Source of the DNA: Chelonoidis abingdonii
Taxonomy: Eukaryota > Chordata > Testudines > Testudinidae
Assembly: GCF_003597395.2 (NCBI RefSeq)
Contig: NC_133770.1
Coordinates: forward strand, 198,597,335-198,661,334
Length of the DNA: 64,000 bases
Direction of reading: 5' to 3'
The notes beneath the pieces are model-generated. The model searched no databases. It saw only the letters and a program-made list of their open reading frames with translations, and was not told the origin of the DNA. Of the stretch, positions 45,333 through 57,553 are shown piece after piece. Position numbers and translations under genes: made by a program. Each line of letters opens with the position of its first letter. Position 1 is the first letter of the stretch.

Positions 45333-45791
45333 GGTTCATAAAGACTAAATTATGAATGTTTACTCATGACCAGGAACATTGTTGGCTGGATAAAGTTATC
45401 TCTGAGTTTCTAATTGTTTTCAGAGTGGTTCTGTCGGAACAGATTTAAGCTTGCTTGGGTGATATTTACTGTGTATATTTGCAGGCTTACAACTATTTGG
45501 TGGAAGGAGGGCTATAGAAGGAAATGTTAACTTGCAATTTCTAGTTTTCTATTGTCTCTTAAAGTACCACTTTCTCTAAAGGAAAAATTGCATTGGCCAA
45601 AGTGATAATTACCCTAGAGTTAAGGGATTTTTGTAGTGCTTTGCTTAGGAATTTCCTTGCCAGTAGAAGTGAATAACTGATTCTTCGCTTTGGTCAGAAA
45701 ACTGAAAAATCAGGACAAATATTTAGTTTGATTCTGAAAATGTATGGAGTTTGTCAGCAAATGGTGTGTGTTTGTGTGTCCCCTTGCAACC
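45333..45791. other. Unassigned interval
   Basis: I see nothing recognisable here. A TGTGTGTTTGTGTGTC tract lies at 45,764-45,780. Confidence 0.4.
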
Positions 45792-46005
45792 TGTAGCTCA
45801 GTGGTTAGAGGAGAGACCTGTGGTTTTTAGTGTATATATATTTCTACAAAGTGGAACATTTTCAACAGGCAAGACTGAGAGCAACCCATCCCACAAGAGC
45901 CTGTAGCCTCCTTTTCAGGATGCTCATATCCCTGCTCCAGAGTGGGGATTCAAACCTGCATCTTCCATTTCCTAGAGAAGTGCCCTAACCACTGGGTTAA
46001 AGGGA
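45792..46005. repeat. tRNA-like fold-back repeat, copy 2 (decayed)
   Basis: The left side TGTAGCTCAGTGGTTAGAGG resembles a tRNA A-box region. The right side GGGATTCAAACCTGCATC then AGTGCCCTAACCACTGGG is a B-box-like block followed by the inverse of the left arm. Between them CATCCCACAAGAGCCTGTAG and GCTCATATCCCTGCTCCAGA fill the loop. It cannot fold as one tRNA and is related to 38,841-38,973. Confidence 0.6.
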
Positions 46006-46320
46006 TGGATAACCATGCACACACACACGCATGTTTTCTGAAGATAATCCTGAAAATATTTTCCCCCCAGCTGATACTAACTGGATCAAATTCACAAATA
46101 GTTTGGGGTTAAACAAAATTTTCATTTTTTGGTAAATAAACTATTAATCTGAAAAAAAAATTACCCAGCTCTACTTGCAGCCTATATCATTTCAGACAGG
46201 CTCCCACCTTAACATGTTGTGAGCTTATAATGCACATGACAAACTGAGTCAATGTTTAGGTATTTACATAGCCCCTTTAAATACTTTAACAATTGTTACC
46301 TAATACCTCTCCAGACCAGT

Positions 46321-49300
46321 CAGGGCCAACCCACAACATTTTGGCACCTGAGGTGGGGAGCTGAAATGACAGCCCCATTTTCCCTTGCTTGGGCCAAAAA
46401 TTTGAAAGGTCTCAATTCCTCCTTCTTCCTGTTCTACTCCTCTCATGGTACTGCTCTTCTACCTACCCCAATAAAGGAGAACTAACAACTTAAAATGCCT
46501 TGTTCAAAAATTTTAAGTAACTACTTACCTTTCAATGCCTGAATAGCAAATGTAACTTTTTTTGTTGCGTAGTAAACACTGGCATTTTTACCGTTTTGTA
46601 TTCAAAGTGTTTCTTTCTGTGTCTTCTTGGTTGGCAAAGATTTGAATTGCTTCTGAAGGTCACAGTCTGGGCCAGCTCATGCTCTATTGAGATAGTTGCA
46701 GCCAACCAGCCTCTACTGTGTCATTGTGGAGCGTAGATGTGTTTTACTTCAACTTGGAGAAGCTGCCTTCTTCATTGGCAGCTGTTACAGAAATTGTTAG
46801 AAGTATGAGCAGAGCAACAAAACAGCAATAGAGTGGTCATCTCATTTGTGCACATATATTCTAGAACTGCCTTTGAGTTGATCCTGCTGAAATATATCTT
46901 GAAAGAGTTTCAGTTCATCACCTAACATTCACATCAATATTGTGCATGTCATCAGGTGTCAACACTGTCTCTAGTGCCCTGCATTGCTGGTGTAGGTCTC
47001 TTCAGTATAGTGAGGAGTTTTGGGAATATCATACAATCTCAAATATACGCTGTGTTCCTTGAGCTGCATGAAATGATCTTCAACTGACTGTATCCCTCAT
47101 CTGACCACTAAGACTGTAAGTATGACTTTGCTTTATCCAGTTGTTCCATTGCTCGAGCTATATCAGGTCAAGACTTGGAGTCTCTTGCTTACACATTTAT
47201 TTCAAACAGTATGTCTGCCACAAACACTAAGCCACACAGAAATTTGAAGTTATGTATTCCTGGTGATTCCATTTCCCTCTGTTACTGTTCTCCCACGAAC
47301 AGTTCCTGTCATAGCATTATCCTCCATAAAGGCAACTATGGCATCATCTCTTCCCAATTGGTGTTTGATAGGCTTTATCAGCTCACTCGACTTTCCCGTC
47401 GTGTGGCACTCAGTGCTTCAGTGTCAGAGAGGATGTTTCAGATGTTGCTTCAAAATTTGCCATTGATGAGTTGATGCAGAGAAAAATACATAGATGCTTT
47501 AAATTACATTAAAAAATCAGCAGCCTCACTAGAAGCTGATGCTGCATCACTGACCACCAAGTTCAATGAATAAGAACTGCATGAGACAAAAAAAGCTTGA
47601 GGGTTTAACTTTTAATGTCTTCTCTGTGCTTTCCTCTCATGTTGGCACATTATCATAGCCCTGACCTTTCATGTCAGCTATCAAATTCCCATATCTTCAG
47701 GCTTTTTAAGAAGCGCATTTGTCATATCAGCTCCTGTAGTATCATTAATGTCAATAAATTCTAGAAAACGCTCCTCACAGTCACCATTGCAGGGACATTT
47801 CACTAGGTTCTGTTTTATTACAAAACGTACCATTAAAGTCATTTGTTCCATATGGCTGATATCAGGTGTGCAGTCCAGAATAACAGAGTAATCTTGCTGA
47901 CTTCAGATCTGCCACAATCTTGATTTTGTTGCCAGTAACTGTATGATCTCATTTTGAATTGTTTTTCCAAGGTATGGTGTGTGTACATTTCTTGATGGTG
48001 ACTCTTTCTAGATGCTCCTGGAGTACACATCAAACTCCGCCATCAGCTCCACAATTTTAAGGAAGTTTCCATTGTTTGGCACATACACCTGATCTGAAGT
48101 GCCATGCAGTGCTAGGTTTGGGAGCAAGCATTCTCACAATGGCATGAGCCTTTTTAGAACATGTTGCCAGGAGAGAGACTCTGATGCAATTCTCTTGATG
48201 CTGATCATCTATGATGGCCTTTAACCTTAGTCTCATCTCAAGCTCTTTCCACCTACGGAATGCTCTCTGGTGATTGCTGCCTTCTCATGGCATGCCAGAT
48301 TTCTAGCCCGATTTTTCCAGTCCTTTGTTCCTGTAGAACCAATGTGGGCTGAATATTAGACTGGAAGAGTTTGCAACAAAAACAGTATGTAGCATTCTGG
48401 GTTTTGAATACATAAGCCATGGCCTCTCCACTTTGTCACCATTGGGGATTTCAACACAGTTATCTGTGGGATGGAAACGTCTATTTTCATTGTCTTTGGG
48501 GAACATGAAGTTTTTCCACTTGCTGTGGCTCATATAGTACAAGGAAGTCCCTCGGGCTACTGCTCAAGTGGGTCCATAGACCTGGATCATCTAAACTTAA
48601 GGAACTAAACTCAGCAGCAGCTGTTTCTTGCACCTCCACCACACTCTTCTCTGATCTACATTTTTTTCCTTCAGGAATGCGCATGGTTACATCCATTTGA
48701 GGTGGAGATATGGATGCTGCAGTATCTGCCAGGTCACCTGCACTCTGACTAACTGGGAGGTCAGGCATCTCCTCACCACTCACATCCTCACTGGGGCTGT
48801 AAGGCTCACTGTGAACATTTGTGTCTATGCATCTCAGGAGAGCTCCTTCCTACTTAGATAGAAAAGCTTCCTTTGCTTCCTTTCTTTTTCTGAATGCTGC
48901 CCCAGAGGGACATTTTCTTCTTTCACTCATAACTGCTGTTCAGTGCCAGCTATAGTGGCTCTCAACACTCAGTTGAAGGGGACCAATAAGCAGGATGGCA
49001 GCAGGGCCTGAGTGTGGGAAGCGTCTTAAAGGCCTAACTGGTTCCTACTACTTCAGCTGAATGTCTGTTCTCCTCAAGTGAGTTCAGGGAAGCAGCAGGA
49101 AACAGGAAGCTCCCTGAGAAGTTGGTGTTAATCAGTCCAGGCTCCTGGGGGTGCTACAGAGGTACATAAGAGGCTCCTCCTCTCTCTTCCTGCAGCTCCT
49201 GCTGCTTTCTGTTATTCCCTCTCACCTTTTCTCCTGCCTGCCTGTTATGTCTCTTGTGCCCTCCTTCCTTCAGCACAGCACTCCACCATCTCTGTGCATC

Positions 49301-49439
49301 TAGAGCAGAAAGAATACATATGCACCAGAAGCAGACACAATTTTGCCAATGCAGAGCCACTTGCACCCCCTCTCCCCACACGCACAGTCTGGCACCAGAG
49401 GCAGCTGCCTCAGTTCACCTCGTGGTAGGGCCCGTCCTG
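46321..49439 (-). mobile_element. Complete but decayed hAT transposon
   Basis: The outer end at 46,321 reads CAGGGCCAACCC. Read on the minus strand from 49,439, the other end is CAGGACGGGCCCTACCACG. These are diverged hAT-type terminal repeats. AGACCAGT (46,313-46,320) and AGACCACT (49,440-49,447) match at 7 of 8, an aged 8-bp target duplication. At 3,119 bp it has the size of an autonomous hAT element. It encloses a minus-strand transposase pseudogene (46,610-48,930) covering N-terminal to C-terminal domains, so this is an autonomous copy that lost function in place rather than a MITE. Confidence 0.9.
46610..48930 (-). pseudogene. hAT transposase pseudogene (ZMYM1-like family)
   Basis: The probable start is the ATG at 48,930-48,928, opening a Lys/Arg-rich stretch (MSERRKCPSGAAFRKRK). 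An in-frame TAG at 48,852-48,850 is the first lesion (codon 27), after which the same frame stays open to about 48,487. A frameshift near 48,540 leads into a zinc-finger-type region, FPKDNENRRFHP ... GDKVERPWLMYSK (48,503-48,402). After more frameshifts, SVILDCTPDISHMEQMTL (47,887 downward) marks the first part of the catalytic core. LSATRRESRV near 47,410 corresponds to a conserved hAT 'LSxTRWExR' block. SVTAANEEGSFSKLK (46,791-46,747) is the C-terminal dimerisation signature, followed by a TAA at 46,746-46,744. Family homologues are about 700-800 residues, and all domains are present in order but in several frames. It cannot yield active transposase. Confidence 0.88.
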
Positions 49440-49447
49440 AGACCACT

Positions 49448-50199
49448 AAAAGGCATATTAACATGTAAAGTACAAAGAAAACACATTTAATAAAAATTGA
49501 AAGTCTATCTCTGAAACTTCATGTATGATTTGCCCCCAAACTTTCCAGAAAAATCTATTGTGGAATGAGAAGTGACATGTTAAATTAGAGTTGAATTGTT
49601 CTGGTTTTGGTGAAGTTAGATGAAAAGTTGGAATTTAGATTTGTAGTGAAAATCTAGTTTCTAGCTTACCCGTGGAGCGACTAGCATCTCTCAGTAATAA
49701 TCCTAGAAAATATATTGAAAGCAACTAGCTTGTATTTACAGTAAGGTTTGATGATATAATAGATCTCTTTCCTATCTCTTAGTTGAATGATTCTATACTG
49801 TGACAAATGTGAAAAGAAAAAAAAGTAAACAAACATCTACAAGGTAAAGAAACCATAAACAACAAGCATAAAGGTTTATAAAGAAGAAATTGTGCTAAGC
49901 CAACTTGATTGCTTTTTTTATCTTATTAAAAATTAGTGGATGAAGAGAAGAAAGTAGGTGTAATATTTGTATTTTTAATACAGCCTTTCATACTGCCTCA
50001 TGAAATCTTACTTGAAAAATAAATTTCAATTGACTTGGATAGGAACATTACTATGGACTAAACAGTACTTTAATAAAAGGTGGCTGGTTTCTTTTTGAGG
50101 TGTAGGGCATGGTGATGTCTGCTGTACAGAGTATTAATTTGTGGGGAGATGTCTAGATGGATATTGCAGGAATATGTAGTACTTGCCTAATGATCTAGA
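49448..50199. other. Unassigned AT-rich interval
   Basis: No gene or repeat is recognised between the hAT transposon and the degenerate CR1. Confidence 0.4.
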
Positions 50200-50985
50200 G
50201 AACCGAGTTTGAAGGATATGAATTTGCTAAGGATATACAACTAGGAGGTGCTGCAAACACCAGTGAGGTAAATATAAAAGTAATGGAATAATGAAATGAG
50301 ATTCAATGTCAAAAAATACAAGTAATTGATACTCCTAGGAAAAAAAAATAATCTAAAAGGGTATGTTCAGTGACAGAAGACACCTGGGAAGCAGTAATGC
50401 AATGAGAGACCTTGAGTGATAGTGGACAACAAATTAGATGTGTGTTTGCAGTTCATTATGGTAGTAAAATAGGTCAATTTAACTCTGTGTAGCATATACA
50501 GAGGTTCATGTCTCAGAGTAAGTAAGGTCAGAATGGGTGTGGAATGTTGGAAATATTGCATCTAATTCTATGCAAGAAAGGTATTCTCAAACTGAAGAGG
50601 TCCAACAAAAGGAGCAACAAAAATGAACAGGTGTCTGTAGCAATTGTCTCTTAAGGAAAGACTACAAACTAAACATAGGCAGTTTGATTAAGAGATGGCT
50701 AGCCAGGATGGCTGATGAGGATATGATAACATTTATAAATATTTGATGGATGTAAATATGAAGGATGGAGAGGGATTAGTGGGCTTTTTATTTAGTGGTA
50801 GGGTAGGATGTAACTGCGTAACCTCAAATAATGGGTTGAAATTAAGAGGGAAAATGTAAATTGGATATCAGTGAGATCTAATAATCTGTGGTATAGTCTT
50901 TCAAGGAAGAGATGAAAGCTCCATGTCTTTGGATTTTCAAAATTAAACTATATAAAACAGTAGCAAATGTAGTACAGGGAGATAT
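50200..50985 (+). mobile_element. Degenerate CR1 LINE, sense orientation
   Basis: Blocks follow the CR1 ORF2 C-terminal part. GAATTTGCTAAGGATATACA (50,220 on) translates EFAKDIQLGG, corresponding to the KFADDTKLGG-type RT box with the first catalytic Asp replaced by Lys. Later blocks are AGTGACAGAAGACACCTGGG, TTCTCAAACTGAAGAGGTCC and AATAATCTGTGGTATAGTCT. Near the end come TTTCAAGGAAGAGATGAAAG and AAATGTAGTACAGGGAG. Indels interrupt every frame. It is far older than the CR1 at 27,991 and lies in the opposite orientation. Confidence 0.65.
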
Positions 50986-52287
50986 ATTGCACCCACTGCA
51001 AGATGTTTTGGGTGACACAAAAAAAGATTTATCTTTTACTTCTATAATTATATAACTGAACGCTAATATGTGATATCTGATAAATAACATTCTTATTTAA
51101 TTTATGGATAACAGCGAGGCAGGACATATTCCTGCTTTGGAAAGTCTTTACCCCGGTCAGGTGCATATAGGAATACAGTATTGACATAGTATTCATTGAG
51201 TGGACCAAGAATTAGGACCCCTGGATTATAAACTTCTCTCTTTCACTTACTCAATGAGGGCCTTCCTATTGAAGTCATCAGGATTTGGATCAGGCTCTGT
51301 CTGAATATGGGGCAAGTTTTTTTTAAAACCTTTGAGTCCCTCAATGTATATTCTACCCACTCTACTAAGAGTTTAACAAGAAATTATCTATTTGTTTGTG
51401 ACAAGTGACAGCAGAGAGAAAGAAACCTTATTTTGTTCTTAGCAATGTGTTTGGCCTGACCATCCTATAACTTGACATCTTGTTCTCATCAGGGCTGATG
51501 AGATTTGAATACTTTATTATTTATTTCTGAATGACATGTATTTTTTTCTTCCTATGTATCTTTCAATATGTCTCCTTGACTTAATGCCTGAGTCAAGTAT
51601 GTTTTCCCTAATGGATGTGCAATGAAAAGAAATAAAGTGTATAATTCCAGGTAATCATCATGTACCAACAAGCTAATATTAATGCAATACCACATTGAAA
51701 TCCATCTTCATTGCACTAGAGGGAATTGGATACAATCTCATTTTTGAGGGAGCTGTGCACAGTGAGAGGAATAGGTTAAAGAAACTTGGTCTGGTAATGA
51801 CAAAGGAAGATCTAATAATTTCCTTAGATTAGTTTGATGACAGCATTTGAATAAAGATGTGAGCCTGCTCTGTTCATCCTTCTGATGCACAGCAAGAAGC
51901 TTTAATTTCTTCTTTCAAGAGAGAGGATTCTTAGTTTTAATTATAAAGAACTTTAGTAGGATGTTTAGTAATGAGATGCAAAAGCTCTTCTGCAGTACTT
52001 TTTTTTCCCTGAGATGAAAGCAGCTGTATTACTTCACTCCTTCCTCATACAGAGAGCACTAAAGCACTGTAATCTATCACTAAAGGTAATGTATCACTAA
52101 GAGTCAAAGAGACAACTTGTTGAATCTTGCCTGGCATGCAAGCTGAAGTTTGGTGGGTTGCGAAGAGAGGTAGGAATAAAAGTTAACTTTCAGTGGAGGG
52201 GGCAAAAATGAGGTGCACATATTTTCTTGCTCTTTCAGAAGTCCTGGGAAATAGAGATAATAGGAAGAACAGTGGCACTAACAAATA
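50986..52287. other. Unassigned interval
   Basis: No gene is recognised. A fragment at 51,765-51,850 (GAGAGGAATAGGTTAAAGAA, TCTGGTAATGACAAAGGAAG) might be CR1-derived. The rest is AT-rich. Confidence 0.35.
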
Positions 52288-52425
52288 TGTGGGCCCTGAT
52301 TCTCTTCTAGCATTGGTTTTACACTGGTGCAACTCACTGTATTTATTGGCGCTATGTCAATTTACACCATCTGAGGTTTGGACGACTGACTTCATTGTGC
52401 AAATTTAGTTGAGAATCAGCTCCCT
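52288..52425. repeat. Fold-back repeat, GGTGTAAATCAG family, decayed copy
   Basis: GGGCCCTGATTCTCTTCTAG and TTTTACACTGGTGCAACTC at the left pair loosely with CAATTTACACCATCTGAGG and GTTGAGAATCAGCTCCC at the right. A half copy lies at 53,045-53,115 (ACACATTGACCTCATTTACA, CCAGTTGAGGATCTGG). Better or partial copies lie at 55,393 and 58,590. Confidence 0.5.
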
Positions 52426-52589
52426 GGTATTTAATTGTTCTGTAGACATTCCTCCAATCACTTTAAGATAAGAAGCAATTGGAACACGGTATGTTTTGCA
52501 AGTGGCTCTGCATTGGCAAATCGAGAGTTTGGTGTATTCTGAGAACAGATTGGTGTAAAATGTATCACTCCACTGGAGTCAAACAAAAA

Positions 52590-53060
52590 CATACTTGAAA
52601 CAAGCTGGCCTGCCCCTTTAAGGGCCAGGATTCCAAGGGATAGCCAGCCCTGTTCAGTCAGCCCCTCCTGTGCCATAATCATATGCCTCCCAGCCTAAGG
52701 GGCCTGGAATAATTGAGAGTCAGGTGACAGTCTGATAAACATGAGGTCCTCACAAAAGGGAAGAGAGAACTCTGTTAAAGGGAGCAACCACAGGAAAACA
52801 AGTTCCCTTCCTGTGGAAAGCTCTGAAATAGGACCTGGAGGGAAGTAGCCTGGGAATCAGTGACCTAGAAGGGGCTGGGAACAGTCCAGAGGGTGGGCTG
52901 AAGAAGAGCCCAAGTGAGGTGTTGTTTTGTTTGGGTGTTTTTTGTTTGGACTTCTTTTATCCTGGTGAGGGAAAATTGAGGCAGGGAACACCTGCAGCAC
53001 CTTGCGTGGCCAGCAAGGGCAGGCAGGCCCTATGTCAGTGCTCTTCCCACCTTGAATTGT
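52590..53060 (+). mobile_element. Possible LTR-like dispersed repeat
   Basis: The block is GC- and purine-richer than its flanks: GCCTGCCCCTTTAAGGGCCA, AGAACTCTGTTAAAGGGAGC, then TTCCTGTGGAAAGCTCTGAA, GGGGCTGGGAACAGTCCAGA and TTTATCCTGGTGAGGGAAAA. The style matches the LTR-like blocks at 3,985 and 23,560. No end motifs are certain. Confidence 0.35.
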
Positions 53061-53115
53061 GATGGTGTAACACATTGACCTCATTTACACCAGTTGAGGA
53101 TCTGGTGCCAGAGCT

Positions 53116-55392
53116 TGATTTTGTATGATCAATTAGCCAAAAGCAGCTATTTTTATACCGATTAGAGGAAGATATGTATGGGACATAAAATATTTAAAGA
53201 TTAAAACAGATTCTGATGTCACTTACAAGTATCTAACTCGGGAGTAACTGTTTAAATAAATCAGTGGAATGTCTCCGGATTAACAGTTGTGCTGTACGTG
53301 CAGATTGAAGCTGGCTGAAGTCTCAGAGCCATACATTTTCTCTTACTAACTATTAATATGTATCCAAATTAAAGTAAATAGCTTAAAGGGGCATATATTA
53401 GAGCTGTTTAATAAAGAGATGTATTTGCAAAAATGCATGCAACACCTATTTGCAAAATTCCAAATAATTATCTGAAATTCAAGAGAAGTGTGTGCCTTGA
53501 TGCATATGCAGGTGCTTAATATGAATGAACAAAATCTATTTGCGCAAATACATATGGATTTTGGGGCATTTAATAGATGCTCACATAGTTTTGTGGCTGT
53601 CACCGATGCAGAGGGATAAGAAATGTGGCCCTAAATGCGCTTAAGGTTTTACCTTATCCATCTTCTTTCTTTTTTTCTCCCATCCTTTATATCATAGAAT
53701 TCCTCAGCTCAGACATATGCAACTGCTACATCATAATCACAATAAGGTCATGGTATGTAGTGCTCATGGGTGGAATGCTAAGCTTTCTGATATCAGTAGC
53801 TCTGTTGGCTGTAATGCTTGGAGCATTTTGAATGTCTCAATCTCTGTTATTTTAGAAAAAATATTTTAGCTTTGATGTTCAAGTATCTACTAATGAACAG
53901 TAATTTGCGGCTTACGCTGCATTGTAAGTCCAACATACAAGTGGTAGTGAGCTTTTTCTTGCAGAACGTAAGTGGTTAACTTTCCCAGTTTGCTTAAATA
54001 TGACATTTTTGAGAAATTATCATAAAAATATGCAAGAGGAAGCTAGACAACTTTTAATTATATGGTTGAACAGAAAAATCATATATAGATGTCAAGTTCT
54101 TTCCAGGTTTCTCTGTCCATTGGCTCTTTCTCATACCCAACAGGAAGAGTGACTTACGGGGGATTGCACCTTCAATCTTTCTTTAAACCCACTGTGGTTG
54201 CACATTAGTACTGTTTCTGGTTCATGACATGCTGCTTCTGCTAATTTAATAATAGTCTTAATTACAAAGCTATTAACTCCTTTTTATAGCTTTGTGGGGC
54301 GTCAGTTGTCCTGAGTGTTTTTACACAGTCTATAATTTTGTACACCAGGTTCAGGCTTTAGGAGACTGGACTTTACATTTTCCTACCCACAAGGTCCATT
54401 GCTATGGGAGTTGAAGCATCTTTACTTTCCTAAAATGTGCCTCTTTAGGGAGTTTAGGCATAATCCATTCCAGATTTCTATTTCAAAATGCCCACTAGTA
54501 GAGGAGATGCAGACAGCTGACTAATCATCATAATGTAACAATCTGAGGCCATCTTTGAGTGTTACAGTTGCCAGTGCTTCACAGTGTGGTACCTTGGAAC
54601 TTCATAGGAGCTTGTTAGGGAAGAAAACCACCTTCTCCTTCTCCTGCTCTTTAAAAAGCACAGGAAGCTCCCTGCTACTGGAGCTAAGGGGAAATCTTCT
54701 CAAGCTGTATAGGGCCTTGGACACACTTGAACAAATAAAAGAAAATAGAACCCCACACAGTATATTCTGCCAATATGTTGAAATTCAGCAGGTTTTTAAG
54801 ACAAATACAGTGGCTTGATTTAAAAATGCTAGCTTAGTTAATGAGCACTAATAACATTTGCACTTCTGCACACCAAGATAATCAGCTGTCATGGTTTAGA
54901 TTCTAAGAGGACTTCCTGCTAGGAGCAAGAAATATTTTTTCTCTCATCCTCTATTCTCAAGTTTTATACTGTCTCACACATTTGGCTATCAATAAGAGGC
55001 GTGCTTTTGTTCTTAAAACATCGGGCGTTAACTACTGCTGGATGTACTGCACAGTGGAAGGAGTCTCAGTGCCAGCCTCTCATGAATGACCAAACTACAT
55101 AGATCCAAGAGCCCTAGCACCCTACACAAGTGGCACAGGTGTCTGATTTGCAATTGTAGCTCATGGAAGGGAAATGAGAATGAGAGAAGGCTGCACTGCA
55201 GTTCCATGTCCCAGTTTGATTAATGCATTTTGCCTCTGAAAGCATACATGTATTTCACCTATATGAAGCAAGACTATTCAGGTTGCATGAAATTAAAATG
55301 AATTTCCATCCTTTGTGCTTTTAATCTACCTATTTGTTAAATAGAGTGCATATCAAGTTCCCTGGAGTGTCAGGAGGCTAAATTCATTTGGA
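53116..55392. other. Unassigned interval
   Basis: No gene is recognised. At 53,405-53,580 short inverted words (ATTTGCAAAA and TTTGCGCAAAT, with GGGGCAT at both sides) hint at a further old fold-back repeat. The frames at 53,346-53,603 and 54,555-54,818 have no known domain. Confidence 0.4.
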
Positions 55393-55470
55393 CAGATCCT
55401 GAGCTGGTGTAAATCAGTGTGGCTCCATTGAATTCAATGGAGTTACATTGATTTACCCAGGCTGAGTATT
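55393..55470. repeat. Fold-back repeat, GGTGTAAATCAG family, compact hairpin
   Basis: This copy is a near-complete hairpin. CCTGAGCTGGTGTAAATCAG then TGTGGCTCCATTGAA pairs with TTCAATGGAGTTACATTGAT then TTACCCAGGCTGAG, meeting at the palindromic GAATTC-centred TTGAATTCAA. There is no true loop. It is short, non-coding and one of several dispersed relatives. Confidence 0.75.
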
Positions 55471-56013
55471 TGGGCTTATTGTCAACTGTTTTGAGATCCC
55501 CAGAAGGCGCTGTAGGAGCGAAAATATTACCATGATATAAATATATGTCATGCCAAGCATTTGACGCAAGTTACATTTTGAGAGAGATGATGTTGGGCTT
55601 TGTTTGGTGAATTTGATGTAATGAATCTCCTGGCTGGCTTTTCTCATTGCTCTTCCTGCCCTAAAGATGGGCCATCACTGTGAGCCAGTGCACAGAGAGG
55701 TGGAGTGATGGCTCCATTTCTTCACACTCCTTCCCATTTAGCCTCTCGGCATTAGACTGGTGCAGACCTTACGCTTCCTGAGCATAAGGACTGAGATGGG
55801 CCTGGACTCTGAGGAGCTTACAGGGGTGGGAATTTCTGCACATTTCTTCCTCCTTTTGCATATGCATATGGGGTAGGCACAATCCAACCCCAAATATTTC
55901 TGATGGCTGGCAAGTTAATTTTTGTGTTGTTAATTACTTTGTGTCATGAAGGTGTGGGGAAATCCTCAGAAGATTTTTCTTTTTTTAATGGGTTGGGGAA
56001 TGTTTGTTTCTGG

Positions 56014-56047
<34 letters not shown>

Positions 56048-57553
56048 CTGCTTAGGAACCAGACAGGAAAAATCTGGCAGGATAAGATTGAGTATGGTCA
56101 GATCAGGAAAATACAAACAGAATGAGAAGTAACAGCAGCAACAGGGATTTTGGAAGGATGCTGATTCTCTGCCTTAATACAGGCATTCCAAAGTCACGGA
56201 GCTTGAATACACAGCTAAGGGAGAAACCAATATGACCCACAGATCTGTAGCTATTTCAGAACTATTGCAAAGCTCATCTGTAAAGTCTCCCCTCTTTTGA
56301 GCCTATTGTACAGACTCTGAGTTATGCCTCATAGGGGCATGCAGCTTGGAGGGAGGTGCAAAATGGCTTCAAGAACTCTAGGTTGGCTGGAGGTCAGGGT
56401 GTCCCCCGGGGTAAATTAGCCTCAGGAGATGCTCTAACTTATGGCAGCCTTACCCGGACTGCTGATGGGCTGCATAGTTGAACCACGGCCTAGAGGAGAC
56501 ATGGATATGGTGCTACGGAGATGTTCTCCCTCCTTGCACCTCCCAATACTGGGGTTTGCACGGGATTCTGCTGTGTGTACAACTGTGCATGGCAGCCCTA
56601 CACTGCTCCTGTCCTGGGGGGATTGTTCTCCACTTTGTTGCAGAGGTGTGTAGGAGTATGTTGCATGCAGCTATCCTGTGCTATGAGGGGGCAGGGATAA
56701 AGGTCCTGAGCTCCAGATGTAAGCTAGGGAAATCTGAGGACTGCTCTCATTTATACCAGCTGATAATGGCCCAGAGGGACTGAAAATAGCAGCTGTGGAT
56801 CACTGCAGCATAGGAGTGTTCTGGCCATATCCACTGCACTGCCCTGGTACAAGAAGTGAGGTGTCTGTATGCCTGTGAAAGGTCTTAATGACACTGAGGT
56901 TGTGTCCTGTGAATGGTTACATTGGATTTATGGTCAGAATCTGCAGGTGGTGAGCTGCAAAGCAGCTACCCTGCACTGGAGAACCTGACATCAAGATGAT
57001 CTCTGTATTTCTAATGTTTCTGCTGGCTGTTTTTCATAACCAGCTAACAATACAACTAATTTCCTTAGACGTAGCTGCTTCTTGAGAGAAAAATTACACT
57101 GATGCATTTCCTTCTGCTGACAGAGGCAACAGAACTTAAAGCAACTATGTTTAATTTTTGACCAAATACACATGTCAAGATGAGTACTAACTCCTTCTTA
57201 CCAAGGGGTACCACCTGCTGCTGCTGCTCTGTAATCTGGTTTTTTTATAGCTTACTTAAATTCTTAGATGACTTACATTAGTCACTTTTAAATGGCTTCC
57301 ATGGGCAAGAACTTCACTACTATTTCTCTAGTTATATTGCCATCTATGTAGGTTGGTTAGCTAGCTAAAACTGGCAGTACTTCTAGGAGAGTGGGACCTA
57401 AAATAACAGTGGGAGCCAGCTAATAAAGACCCCGGTCTTCCCAGCACAGCCTGCAACCACTTTCCTTGGTGTCTGGTTAAGAGGCATGAAGTCTCTGGCC
57501 ATGGGTTGAAACAAAAATTCTTAACCACTTACCTATCCACACACAGTTCACCT
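55471..57553. other. Unassigned interval with poly-T run
   Basis: A T29 run occupies 56,015-56,043. The part 56,290-56,950 is GC-richer and gives frames of 70 and 101 codons without known domains. A CTGCTGCTGCTGCTC run lies near 57,210. No repeat family or gene is recognised. The T-run followed by AAACCTGC could be the antisense A-tail of an unidentified retroposon. Confidence 0.4.

Noticed and set aside
45792..46005. Possible tRNA gene from A-box- and B-box-like words
   Set aside because: The boxes are about 150 bp apart with the second head inverted, so no cloverleaf can form. It is part of a fold-back repeat.
47175..47474. 99-codon plus-strand frame as a gene
   Set aside because: It lies antisense to the hAT transposase pseudogene, whose minus-strand frames explain the sequence.
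56015..56043. T29 run as the antisense poly-A tail of a processed pseudogene
   Set aside because: No coding similarity is visible on the adjoining minus strand and no target duplication is apparent. Slippage is enough to explain it.
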